From Candidatus Aegiribacteria sp. (GTDB lineage Bacteria > Fermentibacterota > Fermentibacteria > Fermentibacterales > JCC-6): a stretch of 7,095 nt of DNA. A program made the position numbers and the translations under genes. A model generated the notes under the pieces. The model was not told where the DNA came from, searched no databases, and saw only the letters and a list, made by a program, of their open reading frames with translations. Shown piece after piece: positions 7,033-7,095 of this stretch (positions within the stretch are counted from its first letter, which is position 1; each line of letters begins with the position of its first letter). The stretch lies in contig DAOWJX010000364.1 in the NCBI GenBank assembly GCA_030640155.1, forward strand, positions 1 through 7,095. The letters are read 5' to 3'.

Positions 7033-7095
7033 TCACTCCCTTCTGCTGACGTGCGGAGGGCTGATATGAAAGCCACCGGCCTCTCCTCTACCTGC
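7033..7095 (-). CDS. Possible 3' end of an upstream gene (20 codons visible)
   Basis: A minus-strand frame is open from the right edge to a TGA at 7035-7033, ending ...ISPPHVSRRE, with AGA/AGG arginine codons like its neighbours. Its stop directly follows the helicase ribosome binding site, an arrangement common in operons. The alternative is a plus-strand gene starting at ATG 7066-7068 behind GGAGGG (7055-7060) and reading MKATGLSSTC. That would leave only 39 bases for two divergent promoters, so it is less economical. The evidence is too short to decide or to name a product. Confidence 0.3.
   Translation of the reverse strand, partial: AGRGEAGGFHISPPHVSRRE

Noticed and set aside
1..7095. 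CRISPR array, tRNA or rRNA genes, insertion sequence ends
   Set aside because: No regularly spaced direct repeats, no cloverleaf-like segment, no rRNA signature and no transposase or paired terminal repeats were seen.

Overview
The window comes from a bacterial chromosome or large contig of moderate, slightly AT-leaning base composition (judged by eye). Strong GGAG/GAGG-type Shine-Dalgarno sequences precede four of the five minus-strand genes, and arginine is often encoded by AGA/AGG. I cannot name the phylum. The mix of a CHAT protease, a DUF900 hydrolase, a DUF4157 remnant and a RelE-helicase fusion looks like an accessory (conflict or defence) region of an environmental bacterium. Every supportable gene lies on the minus strand, so transcription runs from high to low coordinates.

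In transcription order: (1) At 7033-7095 there may be the last codons of an unidentified upstream gene. (2) 4930-7026 encodes a 698-residue superfamily 1 (UvrD/Rep-like) helicase with a RelE/ParE-fold-like domain at its N-terminus. (3) 4237-4929 is AT-rich and holds a convincing sigma70-type promoter (4762-4791), a nested inverted repeat just downstream of it (4700-4752), a broken or truncated DUF4157 gene (4341-4667), and a 10-bp palindrome (4258-4267). (4) 3520-4236 encodes a 238-residue DUF1232 (YkvA-type) protein with a long low-complexity tail ending in a Gly4-Cys-Ser-Cys segment. (5) 910-3483 encodes an 857-residue TPR-CHAT caspase-like protease with the His-Cys dyad intact. (6) 1-870 encodes most of a DUF900 alpha/beta hydrolase with an extra N-terminal helical domain; its 3' end lies beyond the left edge.

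Genes 4, 5 and 6 are separated by 36 and 39 bases, each has its own ribosome binding site, and they look like one operon. The most interesting reading, which is inference, is a protease-controlled effector module. The TPR region would sense or hold a partner. The CHAT domain would cut a target, with the DUF1232 protein tail or the hydrolase as obvious candidates. The hydrolase or the membrane-prone DUF1232 protein would then carry out the effect. The DUF4157 remnant just upstream adds a link to cargo and toxin families associated with extracellular contractile injection systems, but it may only be debris of an earlier insertion.
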